A stretch of 21,261 nt of DNA from Streptococcus parasanguinis (GCA_018365265.1 JAGZKI010000044.1:1-21261); one strand, 5' to 3'; counted from the first letter of the stretch, positions 14,302 to 21,261 are shown. The notes: generated by a model from the sequence alone, not told the origin. Translations and numbers: made by a program.

Positions 14302-16419
14302 TTATTCGTTATGATTGTTAGAGTCTTGCGAAGAAGGCTCAGATGGTTTAGATGGATTTTCTTCGTTTGAAGAGCTAGACGATGGTTCTTCATACGAATA
14401 CTGATCAGTGGAATAACTTGGCTCATAATAGTAGTTATTGTAGTTGTTCTTACCATTGTTTAAGTAGAGATAAGAACCACTTCGATACAGTCCACTTGGT
14501 TGCGTCCAATCTGTATGACCAGAATTGTTGTTATTGGCAAGATAGAGCATCATCTGACGGTAAACATCGGTCGCCACTTGCATTCCATTATCTAGTACAG
14601 GAGTCAAGCGATTGGTATATCCTGTCCATACAGCCATAGAATATTGCGTGGTGTACCCCACAAACAATTCATCAGGTGTCACAATACTTGAGTAATTGTA
14701 GTCCTTGGTCAGTTTTTTTAATTCGTTATCATCATAGTTTGATGTACCTGTCTTACCAGCTTGGTAGATTCCCGAAATGGCAGCATTTGTACCGGAACCA
14801 GACAAGAGAACTGTCTTCATCATATCTGTCATCATGTAGGCGGTTGTTGCCTTCATTGCGCGAGTTCCTTCGGAATCGAATTCTTTTGTGGTTCCATCGC
14901 TAAAGACAACTCGACTGACATATTTCGGTTTGTAATAGGTACCACCATTTGCAAAAGCAGCATAGGCAGCAGCCATTTTTTCACTGCTAGCTCCGTATTT
15001 GTTACTTGAATCGCTAGTATTACTTGAGATGGCATTAGCGTAAACCATTTCTGGGTAATCGATCCCTAATCCATTGAGGAATTTCTTAGCTTGTTTAAGA
15101 CCAACTTTTTCCAGGGCCTTCACCGCAGGCACGTTACGAGATTGTTGAATTGCGTAGGTAATGGACATGCTACCATAGTATGAACGGTCCCAGTTGTAGA
15201 CAGGCGTTGAGGAATGAGGGAAGTTGTATGGCGCATCTGTTGTAGTAGCTGCTGTAGAGGTATATTCCTCATGTTCAAGAGCTGGTGCGTAATCTGTGAT
15301 TGGTTTCATTGTTGAACCCCAGTCACGGTTCGTTTCAACCGCTTGGTTTGTACCAAAGGAAACATTGCTGGATTGGTGACGAGAGCCAAGTTGTGCAATG
15401 ACTTTACCATTATTAACATCGATAACTGTTGAAGCTACTTGCAATTCATCATCTGGATAGTTGACATATTCATCTGTATTGTAGATGTCCCACAATTTCT
15501 TTTGCGCTTCGGTATCAACGTTAGTATAGACATCCATCCCGGTTGTGAGCAAGTTGTAGCCTGTTTCTTCTTCGACCTGCTCGATCACTTCTTTTAGGTA
15601 ATTATCCATATAAGCTGGATAACTGCTTGAAGAGCTAAGACTTTGCAGACCATCTGTAACAGGTGTATTGACCGCTGCTTCGTATTGTTTGTTAGAAATG
15701 GTCTTCATATCGAGCATTTCTTTTAATACTAAGTTTCGGCGCTGTTGCGCTGCTTCAGGATGGGAGTATGGATCGTATTGGTTTGGTGCTTGGGGCATCC
15801 CCGCAAGGAGTGCCAATTGAGGGAGTGAAAGATCTTTTAGATCTTTTCCGTAATAACTTTTCGCAGCTGTCTGCATTCCGTAGTTCCCATTCGCCATAAA
15901 TACTTTATTGACGTAATAGGTCAAGATTTCTTGTTTGGTTGCTTTCTTTTCTAATTGGGTTGCTAACCAAGCTTCTTGGATCTTACGAGAGAGGGTACGG
16001 TCAGAGGCTGAAGTGGAGAAATAGGTTAACTTGATCAATTGTTGCGTCAAGGTTGACCCACCTTGACTTCCTCCTCGCAAGTTGTGAAGGAAGGAACCGC
16101 CAATCCGAATGATGTCGACTCCACGGTGATTGAAGAAACGGTGGTCTTCAATCGCAACGATAGCATTGACCAAATCAGTAGGGATTTCATTGGCTGTGAC
16201 ATTGATTCGTTTCTCAGCCCCCAAATCTGCGATCAAGTTATTTTGGTTGTCATAGATCTTACTAGATGTTGTTGCAACCAAATCTTTTTCAGACAAGGTT
16301 GGTGCTTTCATAGCATAGTAACCAAATATCAGTCCACCGAGGACAAATAAAAGTAAGAAAAATGAAATGGCTGCGATGGCAACATATTTCAACCATTGAA
16401 TGACTGTTTGTTTATTCAT
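14302..16419 (-). CDS. pbp1a: Penicillin-binding protein 1A (class A, glycosyltransferase and transpeptidase)
   Basis: A bifunctional wall synthase that polymerises lipid II and crosslinks the strands, mainly in peripheral growth. The 705 residues have a cytoplasmic start and membrane segment (about 12-35). The GT51 domain carries the catalytic Glu91 in EDHRFF (91-96) and GGSTLTQQLIK (120-130). The transpeptidase domain has Ser369 in STMK (369-372), SRN (427-429) and KTG (556-558). Positions and sequence agree closely with pneumococcal PBP1a. The tail after about 640 is low complexity: asparagine and tyrosine rich, then serine, proline and glutamate rich. The ATG follows the recU stop codon with no gap, so the two are co-expressed; the weak AGGCGG site suggests coupling. 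Active-site motifs look intact. Confidence 0.96.
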   Translation of the reverse strand: MNKQTVIQWLKYVAIAAISFFLLLFVLGGLIFGYYAMKAPTLSEKDLVATTSSKIYDNQNNLIADLGAEKRINVTANEIPTDLVNAIVAIEDHRFFNHRGVDIIRIGGSFLHNLRGGSQGGSTLTQQLIKLTYFSTSASDRTLSRKIQEAWLATQLEKKATKQEILTYYVNKVFMANGNYGMQTAAKSYYGKDLKDLSLPQLALLAGMPQAPNQYDPYSHPEAAQQRRNLVLKEMLDMKTISNKQYEAAVNTPVTDGLQSLSSSSSYPAYMDNYLKEVIEQVEEETGYNLLTTGMDVYTNVDTEAQKKLWDIYNTDEYVNYPDDELQVASTVIDVNNGKVIAQLGSRHQSSNVSFGTNQAVETNRDWGSTMKPITDYAPALEHEEYTSTAATTTDAPYNFPHSSTPVYNWDRSYYGSMSITYAIQQSRNVPAVKALEKVGLKQAKKFLNGLGIDYPEMVYANAISSNTSDSSNKYGASSEKMAAAYAAFANGGTYYKPKYVSRVVFSDGTTKEFDSEGTRAMKATTAYMMTDMMKTVLLSGSGTNAAISGIYQAGKTGTSNYDDNELKKLTKDYNYSSIVTPDELFVGYTTQYSMAVWTGYTNRLTPVLDNGMQVATDVYRQMMLYLANNNNSGHTDWTQPSGLYRSGSYLYLNNGKNNYNNYYYEPSYSTDQYSYEEPSSSSSNEENPSKPSEPSSQDSNNHNE

Positions 16420-17013
16420 TTAAATACCGCCTAGAAGTTTCTGTTCGATAATATCAAGATAAGGAACGCTTGGAAGACGATTCTTATCTACTAGAAAGCC
16501 GTGCTCCTGAATATAGGAGAGGGGCATGGATTTACTACCATGATCGATGTTGTAATAGTGAATTAATGCAGGAGCAGGAAGTAAGTAGGTTTCACTCAAC
16601 TTTGCAAAATGCAAGAGAACGAAACAGATACCGCCTTGCTGGACAACCGCCTCCATATGATCGATCTGATGTTGATGAAAATTTTTCATCGGCATGGATT
16701 GCTTTTGCTGTGTTTCCTTAGCTTCAAAATCGATATAGTGTCCCTTGTATACTCCAGAATAGTCCGTCGTTGAGGCTTGCCTGAAATAGGCTTCAACAAT
16801 CTTTGCCCGACTGCGACGTGGATAATCTACTTTCACGATTTGAATCGGTGTTGGTTTTTTATGGATGACTGCCAGACCTCGAGAAAGATAGTATTGATTA
16901 CTTTCATTGATCATTTTTTCAAATGTCATCCCACGATTCGCAAAGTCGACTGGATGTTTCCTTTGTGTAGAGACCAAGGTTTTTTTTGCTACTTTATGTG
17001 GATAGTTGACCAT
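16420..17013 (-). CDS. recU: Holliday junction resolvase RecU
   Basis: RecU resolves four-way recombination junctions in Firmicutes and helps chromosome segregation. In the 197-residue protein the metal-binding residues of this nuclease fold are visible as Asp84 (TTDYSGVY) and Glu97-Ala-Lys99 (YIDFEAKET), matching the positions known from B. subtilis RecU. NRGMTFEKMINESN (27-40) is the conserved N-terminal motif. It is transcribed with pbp1a, the usual recU-ponA pairing that links chromosome processing to wall synthesis. AAGGAG precedes the ATG by five bases. Confidence 0.95.
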   Translation of the reverse strand: MVNYPHKVAKKTLVSTQRKHPVDFANRGMTFEKMINESNQYYLSRGLAVIHKKPTPIQIVKVDYPRRSRAKIVEAYFRQASTTDYSGVYKGHYIDFEAKETQQKQSMPMKNFHQHQIDHMEAVVQQGGICFVLLHFAKLSETYLLPAPALIHYYNIDHGSKSMPLSYIQEHGFLVDKNRLPSVPYLDIIEQKLLGGI

Positions 17014-17045
17014 AGTTCTCCTTATTGGTACAATTACATCACTCT

Positions 17046-17054
17046 ATTATATCA
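17046..17054 (-). promoter_or_regulatory. Extended -10 promoter of recU-pbp1a
   Basis: The minus strand reads TGATATAAT, a perfect extended -10. The start near 17039 gives a leader of about 25 nt with AAGGAG before the recU ATG. It lies in a 64-bp divergent gap shared with ypsA, whose own promoter (perhaps TTGGTA at 17025 with TATATC at 17048) would overlap it. Confidence 0.65.
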
Positions 17055-17077
17055 TAAATTAGAATAATGAGGAAAAA

Positions 17078-17605
17078 ATGAATACCATACTTGTTGCAGG
17101 TTATAAGAGTTTTGATGTGGGAGTCTTTTCCAATAAAGACCCTCGACTGACCATTATCAAAAAAGCCATTGAAAGAGATCTTCGTCGTCTATTTGAAGAA
17201 GGAGTGAAATGGCTGGTCTTTTCTGGTAATTTGGGATTTGAGGCTTGGGTACTAGAGGTCGCCTTTGCATTAAAAAAAGATTACGATTTTCAAATGGCGA
17301 CGATCTTCCTATTTGAGAATGTTGGCGAAAATTGGAATGAAAGCAATCAGGAATTATTAGCACGCTTCAAACAGGTGGATTTCGTGAAATATGCCTATCC
17401 ACACTATAGCAATCCGGGTCAACTAAAAGAATACAATCAGTTTTTGATAGATAACGCGGATGGAGCTTATGTTTTTTATGATCCAGAAAATGAAACCAAT
17501 TTAAAATATCTTTACAAAATGATGGTAGAAAAAGAACCATTTTATGTCAAACAATTAAGTTTTGATGACTTAAATGAACTTGCTGAAAATTTTTACGAAA
17601 ACTAA
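17078..17605 (+). CDS. ypsA: YpsA family (DUF1273) SLOG-domain protein
   Basis: The 175-residue protein belongs to the DUF1273/YpsA family, with a Rossmann-like SLOG fold thought to bind a nucleotide-type ligand. The start NTILVAGYKSFDVGVF and the glycine-rich FSGNLGFEAWVLEVAFAL (about 48-65) are the family marks. In B. subtilis YpsA affects cell division when overproduced and its gene neighbours gpsB; the same order here supports a division-related role, though the biochemical activity is unknown. AGGAA precedes the ATG. There is no terminator between it and gpsB, so gpsB may also be reached by read-through. Confidence 0.88.
   Translation: MNTILVAGYKSFDVGVFSNKDPRLTIIKKAIERDLRRLFEEGVKWLVFSGNLGFEAWVLEVAFALKKDYDFQMATIFLFENVGENWNESNQELLARFKQVDFVKYAYPHYSNPGQLKEYNQFLIDNADGAYVFYDPENETNLKYLYKMMVEKEPFYVKQLSFDDLNELAENFYEN
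17577..17591 (+). promoter_or_regulatory. Weak CodY-box-like site at the end of ypsA
   Basis: The 15-mer matches the CodY consensus AATTTTCWGAAAATT at 13 of 15 positions. It lies inside the ypsA coding end, about 25 bases before the gpsB -35. In AT-rich DNA such matches can arise by chance. Confidence 0.2.
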
Positions 17606-17615
17606 GTGTTATACC

Positions 17616-17645
17616 TTGATTTTTCTTACCAATTTTTTATATAAT
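17616..17645 (+). promoter_or_regulatory. Promoter of gpsB
   Basis: TTGATT (17616-17621), an 18-bp spacer and a perfect TATAAT (17640-17645). The start near 17652 leaves about 23 nt to ATG 17675 with GGAGAG between them. Confidence 0.7.
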
Positions 17646-17674
17646 TGAGATGATGAACTAGATTGGAGAGAGTA

Positions 17675-18016
17675 ATGGCAAGTATTATTTTTACTGCGAA
17701 AGATATTTTTGATCAAGATTTCAAACGAGAAGTTCGTGGTTATAGTAAAGATGAAGTAAATGAATTTTTGGATGATGTTATAAAAGACTATGAAACCTAT
17801 GCTGCTTTGGTGAAGGAATTGCGTGAAGAAAACGCACGCCTTCGTGAAGAACTTGCCCAAAAAGCACAGGAAACACCACAAACATCTCCAATTGCTAGTA
17901 CAGCTACGCAAGAATTCCCGCAAGTGACAACAGCGACGAACTTTGATATTCTTAAACGACTCAATCGTTTGGAAAAAGAAGTTTTTGGGAAACAGATCGT
18001 AGATCGCGATTATTAA
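17675..18016 (+). CDS. gpsB: Cell division regulator GpsB
   Basis: GpsB is a small DivIVA-like coiled-coil adaptor that binds penicillin-binding proteins and, in streptococci, helps the kinase StkP and the switch between septal and peripheral wall synthesis. The 113 residues show the conserved N-terminal domain FTAKDIFDQDFKREVRGYSKDEVNEFLDDVIKDYE (6-40), a coiled coil to about 65, a Thr/Pro/Ala linker and the C-terminal helical oligomerisation segment FDILKRLNRLEKEVFG (90-105). A TTG four codons upstream (17663) is less likely because it would consume the GGAGAG ribosome site. The rnpB RNA begins about 10 bases after the stop. Confidence 0.96.
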   Translation: MASIIFTAKDIFDQDFKREVRGYSKDEVNEFLDDVIKDYETYAALVKELREENARLREELAQKAQETPQTSPIASTATQEFPQVTTATNFDILKRLNRLEKEVFGKQIVDRDY

Positions 18017-18026
18017 TCCCATAGAT

Positions 18027-18408
18027 CGTGCAATTTTTGGATAATCGCGTGGGAGAATGCTCTCATGAGGAAAGTCCATGCTAGCACAGGCTGTGATGCC
18101 TGTAGTGTTTGTGCTAGGTGAATCCATAAGCCTAGGGACTTGGTATTCAAGTTACGGCGAGTGAAGGAGCTAAGTCTAAGGATAAGCTCTAGTAGCTCTG
18201 AAAGTGCCACAGTGACGTAGTTTTTAGGGAAACCTAAAAAGTGGAACGCGGTAAACCCCTCAAGCTAGCAACCCAAACTTTGGTCGGGGCATGGAATGCG
18301 TGGAAACGAACATAGCATTCTGACTGGAAACAGTAGACAGATGATTATCGAAGGAAATGGTACCTAGTCATTTCTGGAACAAAACATGGCTTATAGAAAA
18401 TTGCATAT
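18027..18408 (+). ncRNA. rnpB: RNase P RNA, Bacillus type (class B)
   Basis: This is the catalytic RNA of RNase P, which matures tRNA 5' ends. The conserved GAGGAAAGTCC is at 18068-18078, and the 3' conserved region ACAGTAGACAGATGATTATC and the GGCTTATAG stretch are both present. The terminal helix P1 forms between TGCAATTTT (18029-18037) and AAAATTGCA (18397-18405), which sets the ends to within a few bases. The roughly 380-nt length and arrangement suit the class B form of Firmicutes. No convincing promoter lies in the 10 bases after gpsB; a poor TATTAA (18011-18016) overlaps the gpsB stop. It may be processed from the gpsB transcript or use a promoter inside gpsB. Confidence 0.95.
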
Positions 18409-18416
18409 AGGTTGAT

Positions 18417-18447
18417 GAGGTGGAGAGAGATCTCAACCTCCTTTTTT
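18417..18447 (+). terminator. Terminator of rnpB
   Basis: GAGGT (18417-18421) and GAGA (18423-18426) pair with ACCTC (18436-18440) and TCTC (18431-18434) with one internal mismatch, then CTTTTTT follows. It ends only 18 bases before the next start codon. Confidence 0.82.
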
Positions 18448-18464
18448 AAAGTGATAGGAATAAG

Positions 18465-19622
18465 ATGAAAAAACAATTTGAATTGATTGCAACGGTAGCT
18501 GCTGGTCTAGAGGCAGTTGTTGGTCGAGAACTACGCGATCTTGGCTACGATTGCCAGGTTGAAAATGGACGGGTTCGATTTCAAGGAGACCGTCGAGCAA
18601 TCATAGAGACAAATCTCTGGTTGCGCGCGGCTGATCGAGTGAAAATTGTGGTTGGGACTTTTCCAGCCAAAACATTTGAAGAACTCTTTCAGGGGGTCTT
18701 TGCTTTGGATTGGGAAAATTATTTGCCTTTAGGAGCACGTTTTCCTATTTCTAAGGCTAAATGTGTCAAATCAAAACTGCATAATGAACCTAGCGTTCAG
18801 GCCATTTCGAAAAAAGCAGTTGTTAAAAAGTTACAAAAACACTATGCCCGACCAGAAGGGGTTCCCTTGATGGAAAATGGGGCAGAGTTCAAGATCGAAG
18901 TATCGATCCTTAAAGATCAAGCCACTGTCTTGATTGACACCACTGGTAGTAGCCTCTTCAAACGTGGTTATCGGACTGAAAAAGGGGGAGCCCCTATTAA
19001 GGAAAATATGGCAGCGGCAATTCTTCTGCTGTCAAACTGGTATCCAGATAAGCCCTTGATTGACCCGACATGCGGTTCTGGAACGTTTTGTATTGAGGCA
19101 GCGATGATTGCGAGAAATATGGCACCTGGTTTACGTCGGACCTTTTCTTTTGAAGAATGGAACTGGATGGATGATCGCTTGATTCATGAAGTCCGTCAAG
19201 AAGCAAGCAGAAAAATCAATCGCGAGATCGAATTGGATATTATGGGAACTGATATCGATGCACGGATGGTTGAGATTGCCAAAGAAAATGCCCAGAAAGC
19301 GGGCGTTAGCAGTGACATTACTTTTAAACAAATGCGAGTCCAAGATCTTCACTCAGATAAGATCAACGGGGTGATTATCTCCAACCCTCCATATGGAGAA
19401 CGCTTATCCGATGATGAGGGTGTGACGAAATTGTATACTGAAATGGGGCACGTATTTGCACCTCTCAAAACCTGGAGTAAATTTATCTTAACCAGTGATG
19501 AAGGTTTTGAATCTAAATTCGGTAGTAAAGCAGATAAAAAACGAAAACTTTATAACGGAACCCTAAAAGTTGATCTCTACCAATATTTTGGGGAACGAGT
19601 AAAACGGCAGATTAAGGCATAG
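18465..19622 (+). CDS. rlmL: THUMP-domain class I RNA methyltransferase, RlmL/YpsC family
   Basis: A SAM-dependent methyltransferase probably acting on guanine N2 of 23S rRNA, by analogy with the RlmL half of E. coli RlmKL. The 385 residues have an N-terminal ferredoxin-like/THUMP RNA-binding part (to about 160), SAM motif I DPTCGSG (200-206), the acidic loop GTDIDARM and the catalytic NPPYGERL (307-314). The RlmK half is absent, as is usual in Gram-positive YpsC proteins. AGGAA lies four bases before the ATG. The rnpB terminator ends immediately upstream, leaving no room for a separate promoter. mapZ starts 11 bases after its stop. Target base is inferred from the family. Confidence 0.9.
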   Translation: MKKQFELIATVAAGLEAVVGRELRDLGYDCQVENGRVRFQGDRRAIIETNLWLRAADRVKIVVGTFPAKTFEELFQGVFALDWENYLPLGARFPISKAKCVKSKLHNEPSVQAISKKAVVKKLQKHYARPEGVPLMENGAEFKIEVSILKDQATVLIDTTGSSLFKRGYRTEKGGAPIKENMAAAILLLSNWYPDKPLIDPTCGSGTFCIEAAMIARNMAPGLRRTFSFEEWNWMDDRLIHEVRQEASRKINREIELDIMGTDIDARMVEIAKENAQKAGVSSDITFKQMRVQDLHSDKINGVIISNPPYGERLSDDEGVTKLYTEMGHVFAPLKTWSKFILTSDEGFESKFGSKADKKRKLYNGTLKVDLYQYFGERVKRQIKA

Positions 19623-19633
19623 AAAGGATTTTT

Positions 19634-21058
19634 ATGACAGAGAAGGATAAAAAGCCATTAGAGCAAGAAACAGAATCAATTTTAGAGTTTGAAGATGCTA
19701 AAGAGATGACGATTGGGCAGGCCAATCGAAAGGCAGAAGAAATCGAAGCAGGTGTAACGGAAGGTGATAATGTCTTAGACAAATACATCAAACAACACCG
19801 AGCAGAAATTGAAGCGGAAAAATACGATACAAAGATCTTAGCTAAGGAAGAGTTGGCTAAAGCTGAAGAGTTGGCAGCTTCAGAAACAGTTGCCGAAGTA
19901 GCTGAAGCAGTGGAGGCACCGGAAGTAACGGAAACGGTCTTGGAACAAAGACCTGAAATGGATGCTATCTCAACAGAATTACCTGCTAAGATTAAATTTG
20001 GACCCACACCAACTGAACCAGTTGTAGAAGCAGAGGACCTTCCTGAGGAAACACCAAGCAATGCGGGTAAACGAATCAAAGCGGTTCTATACTCTGCATT
20101 AGGTCTAGCGATTGTCGGTTCGGCCATTTTTGTGACCTATAACTGGATGCACAGTCGTGGAAAATCTGGTGGTACAACTGTTGTATCGTCTTCATCTAGC
20201 AAGTCATCTTCTACTTCTAAATCAAGTAGCAGTGAAACACAAGCTCAAAAATTGGAAGAGTTTACCAAAGCCTACGATGCCTTTTTTGTAGATGAATCAA
20301 AAAGTGCTCTTAAAAATGATAAATTCGGAGACTTGGAAAATCTGAAGAAACTGCTGGACAAATTAGAAGGAAGCAGTGATTATAATGCGTCTAAAACAAA
20401 ATATGAAGACCTTGTGAAGCAAGTTTCGGCAATTCAAAAAGTGAATTCTCAATTTAGTTCTCCAGTCATCAAAGATGGGGTTCTTGATGCAACTGCCAAA
20501 GCAAAAAGTGATGCGACCTTTGCAGAAACAAAGACAGGCAATGAAAAATTAGATAGCTTATTGAATGAAGCGGTTGCGCAAGGACGTTCACAACAAGTTG
20601 CGACACCGGCACCAGTGACTGGAACAGGAGGTACAGATACTTCGAATGCAACTCCAGCCCCAGCTCAAGCAGCAACGCCTACGGCCCCAGCTGTCAATGC
20701 TGCTACAGGTGGTGCAGGAACGGCAAGTCCAGGCTATTCAGGATACGGTCTTCCAAGCGATGGTGTCCCACTTCAACGGAACTTGAGCCGTGTGCCATAT
20801 AACCAAGCAGCTATCAATGATGTCAATAACCCAGCTTGGGTATTTGGTGATGGGATCCTTGAAAAAGTATTGAATATTGCTCGTAAACGTGGACATATCA
20901 CTGGCAATCAATACATTTTAGAGCGTGTCAATATCATTAACGGTAATGGCTATTACAACCTCTTCAAACCAGATGGAACCTATCTCTTTAGTATCAATGC
21001 CAAAACGGGTTATTTCGTAGGAAACGGAAAAGGTCATTCAGATGCTCTGGATTATTAA
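19634..21058 (+). CDS. mapZ: Mid-cell-anchored protein Z (division site marker MapZ)
   Basis: MapZ (LocZ) forms a ring at the division site in streptococci and positions FtsZ. The 474 residues have an acidic cytoplasmic domain (1-147) with the conserved FEDAKEMTIGQANRKAEEIEAGV near the start, one membrane helix (about 150-172) and a serine-rich stretch (185-200). An extracellular helical domain (about 203-315) is followed by a Pro/Ala/Thr/Gly-rich linker (about 318-371) and a C-terminal peptidoglycan-binding domain ending GNGYYNLFKPDGTYLFSINAKTGYFVGNGKGHSDALDY, nearly that of the pneumococcal protein. In S. pneumoniae the cytoplasmic part is phosphorylated by StkP; its sites cannot be assigned here by eye. 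AAAGGA precedes the ATG. It is transcribed with the methyltransferase gene and followed by the structured repeat. Confidence 0.95.
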   Translation: MTEKDKKPLEQETESILEFEDAKEMTIGQANRKAEEIEAGVTEGDNVLDKYIKQHRAEIEAEKYDTKILAKEELAKAEELAASETVAEVAEAVEAPEVTETVLEQRPEMDAISTELPAKIKFGPTPTEPVVEAEDLPEETPSNAGKRIKAVLYSALGLAIVGSAIFVTYNWMHSRGKSGGTTVVSSSSSKSSSTSKSSSSETQAQKLEEFTKAYDAFFVDESKSALKNDKFGDLENLKKLLDKLEGSSDYNASKTKYEDLVKQVSAIQKVNSQFSSPVIKDGVLDATAKAKSDATFAETKTGNEKLDSLLNEAVAQGRSQQVATPAPVTGTGGTDTSNATPAPAQAATPTAPAVNAATGGAGTASPGYSGYGLPSDGVPLQRNLSRVPYNQAAINDVNNPAWVFGDGILEKVLNIARKRGHITGNQYILERVNIINGNGYYNLFKPDGTYLFSINAKTGYFVGNGKGHSDALDY

Positions 21059-21104
21059 TGCTTGATCAGACATACCATTTCTGGGAAAAAATGACAATAA
21101 AAAA

Positions 21105-21261
21105 GAGAGTGGGATAGAAATCGGTAATTCGTTAGAATTCGATTTCGTCGTCCCACCTCCGAACAGTTGAGTAGGGCTGTAAAAGCTGATGAAATCAGCG
21201 TAGTAGAGCCCACTCAACCACTGCGTCTTGCTCGACAATCCAAAAATAATTGAGAGGCTAG
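21105..21261 (+). repeat. 5' portion of the structured repeat element (hairpins 1 and 2) after mapZ
   Basis: Hairpin 1 has three stacked helices: GTGGGA (21109-21114) with TCCCAC (21151-21156), GAAATCG (21117-21123) with CGATTTC (21140-21146), and AATTC (21126-21130) with GAATT (21135-21139). Hairpin 2 has GTTGAGT (21166-21172) with ACTCAAC (21212-21218), GGGCT (21174-21178) with AGCCC (21207-21211) and an apical GCTGAT/ATCAGC (21185-21190, 21194-21199). The window ends inside hairpin 3. From 21184 on it is identical to bases 1-78. No protein frame is apparent. It begins 46 bases after the mapZ stop, and no other terminator for mapZ is visible. Confidence 0.85.

Noticed and set aside
17609..18127. 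172-codon minus-strand open frame
   Set aside because: It lies opposite gpsB and the 5' end of rnpB, both strongly supported. Its composition (many Phe, Cys, Ser) is that of an antisense reading, and no promoter or ribosome site fits.
19612..20127. 171-codon minus-strand open frame opposite mapZ
   Set aside because: Its Ser/Ala-rich sequence is the mirror of the Glu/Ala-rich cytoplasmic domain of MapZ, whose codons rarely yield stops on the other strand.
1..21261. Plasmid, phage or integrative element suggested by the identical window ends
   Set aside because: No integrase, transposase, replication, mobilisation or phage gene is present. All recognisable genes are core chromosomal and arranged as in other streptococci.

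Overview
The window is chromosomal DNA from a viridans-type Streptococcus. RsmH, FtsL, PBP2X, MraY, PBP1a, RecU, GpsB and MapZ all match remembered pneumococcal or mutans-group proteins closely, and an RNase P RNA gene sits between gpsB and a THUMP methyltransferase, as in other streptococci. I cannot fix the species. The long hairpin-rich repeat at the two ends reminds me of the sanguinis/parasanguinis side of the genus, but that is memory and not a search result. I see no phage, insertion sequence, CRISPR array, tRNA or rRNA.

Layout. 1-100: 3' part of a structured repeat ending in a terminator. 175-354 (minus): a 59-residue membrane protein. 505-5068: rsmH-ftsL-pbp2X-mraY operon (rRNA methylation, divisome, septal transpeptidase, lipid I synthesis). 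5203-6546: CshB-type DEAD-box helicase. 6743-8286: amino-acid ABC permease and ATPase (TcyBC-like, no binding protein). 8368-9565: small membrane protein and thioredoxin reductase. 9704-11985: pncB-nadE (NAD from nicotinate). 12007-12194: gene-free, with one module of the same repeat and an orphan terminator. 12195-12746: GNAT acetyltransferase. 12814-14148: aminopeptidase C. 14302-17013 (minus): recU-pbp1a. 17078-21058: ypsA, gpsB, rnpB, RlmL-type methyltransferase, mapZ. 21105-21261: 5' part of the structured repeat.

How the genes work together. Most of the window serves cell-wall growth and division: MraY makes lipid I, PBP2X and FtsL act at the septum, PBP1a polymerises and crosslinks glycan, GpsB balances septal and peripheral synthesis, and MapZ marks the division site. 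RecU, rnpB, RsmH and the RlmL-type enzyme link this to chromosome and ribosome upkeep. TcyBC and TrxB plausibly form a thiol-redox group, and PncB-NadE supply NAD.

The strongest non-gene signal is the modular hairpin repeat. It is split between the two window ends, and a diverged copy of its first hairpin lies at 12032-12077 and shows compensatory base changes. The first and last 78 bases of the window are identical, so the window probably ends inside two copies of this repeat. All coordinates, pairings and motif matches were read by eye. No alignment, folding or database search was run.
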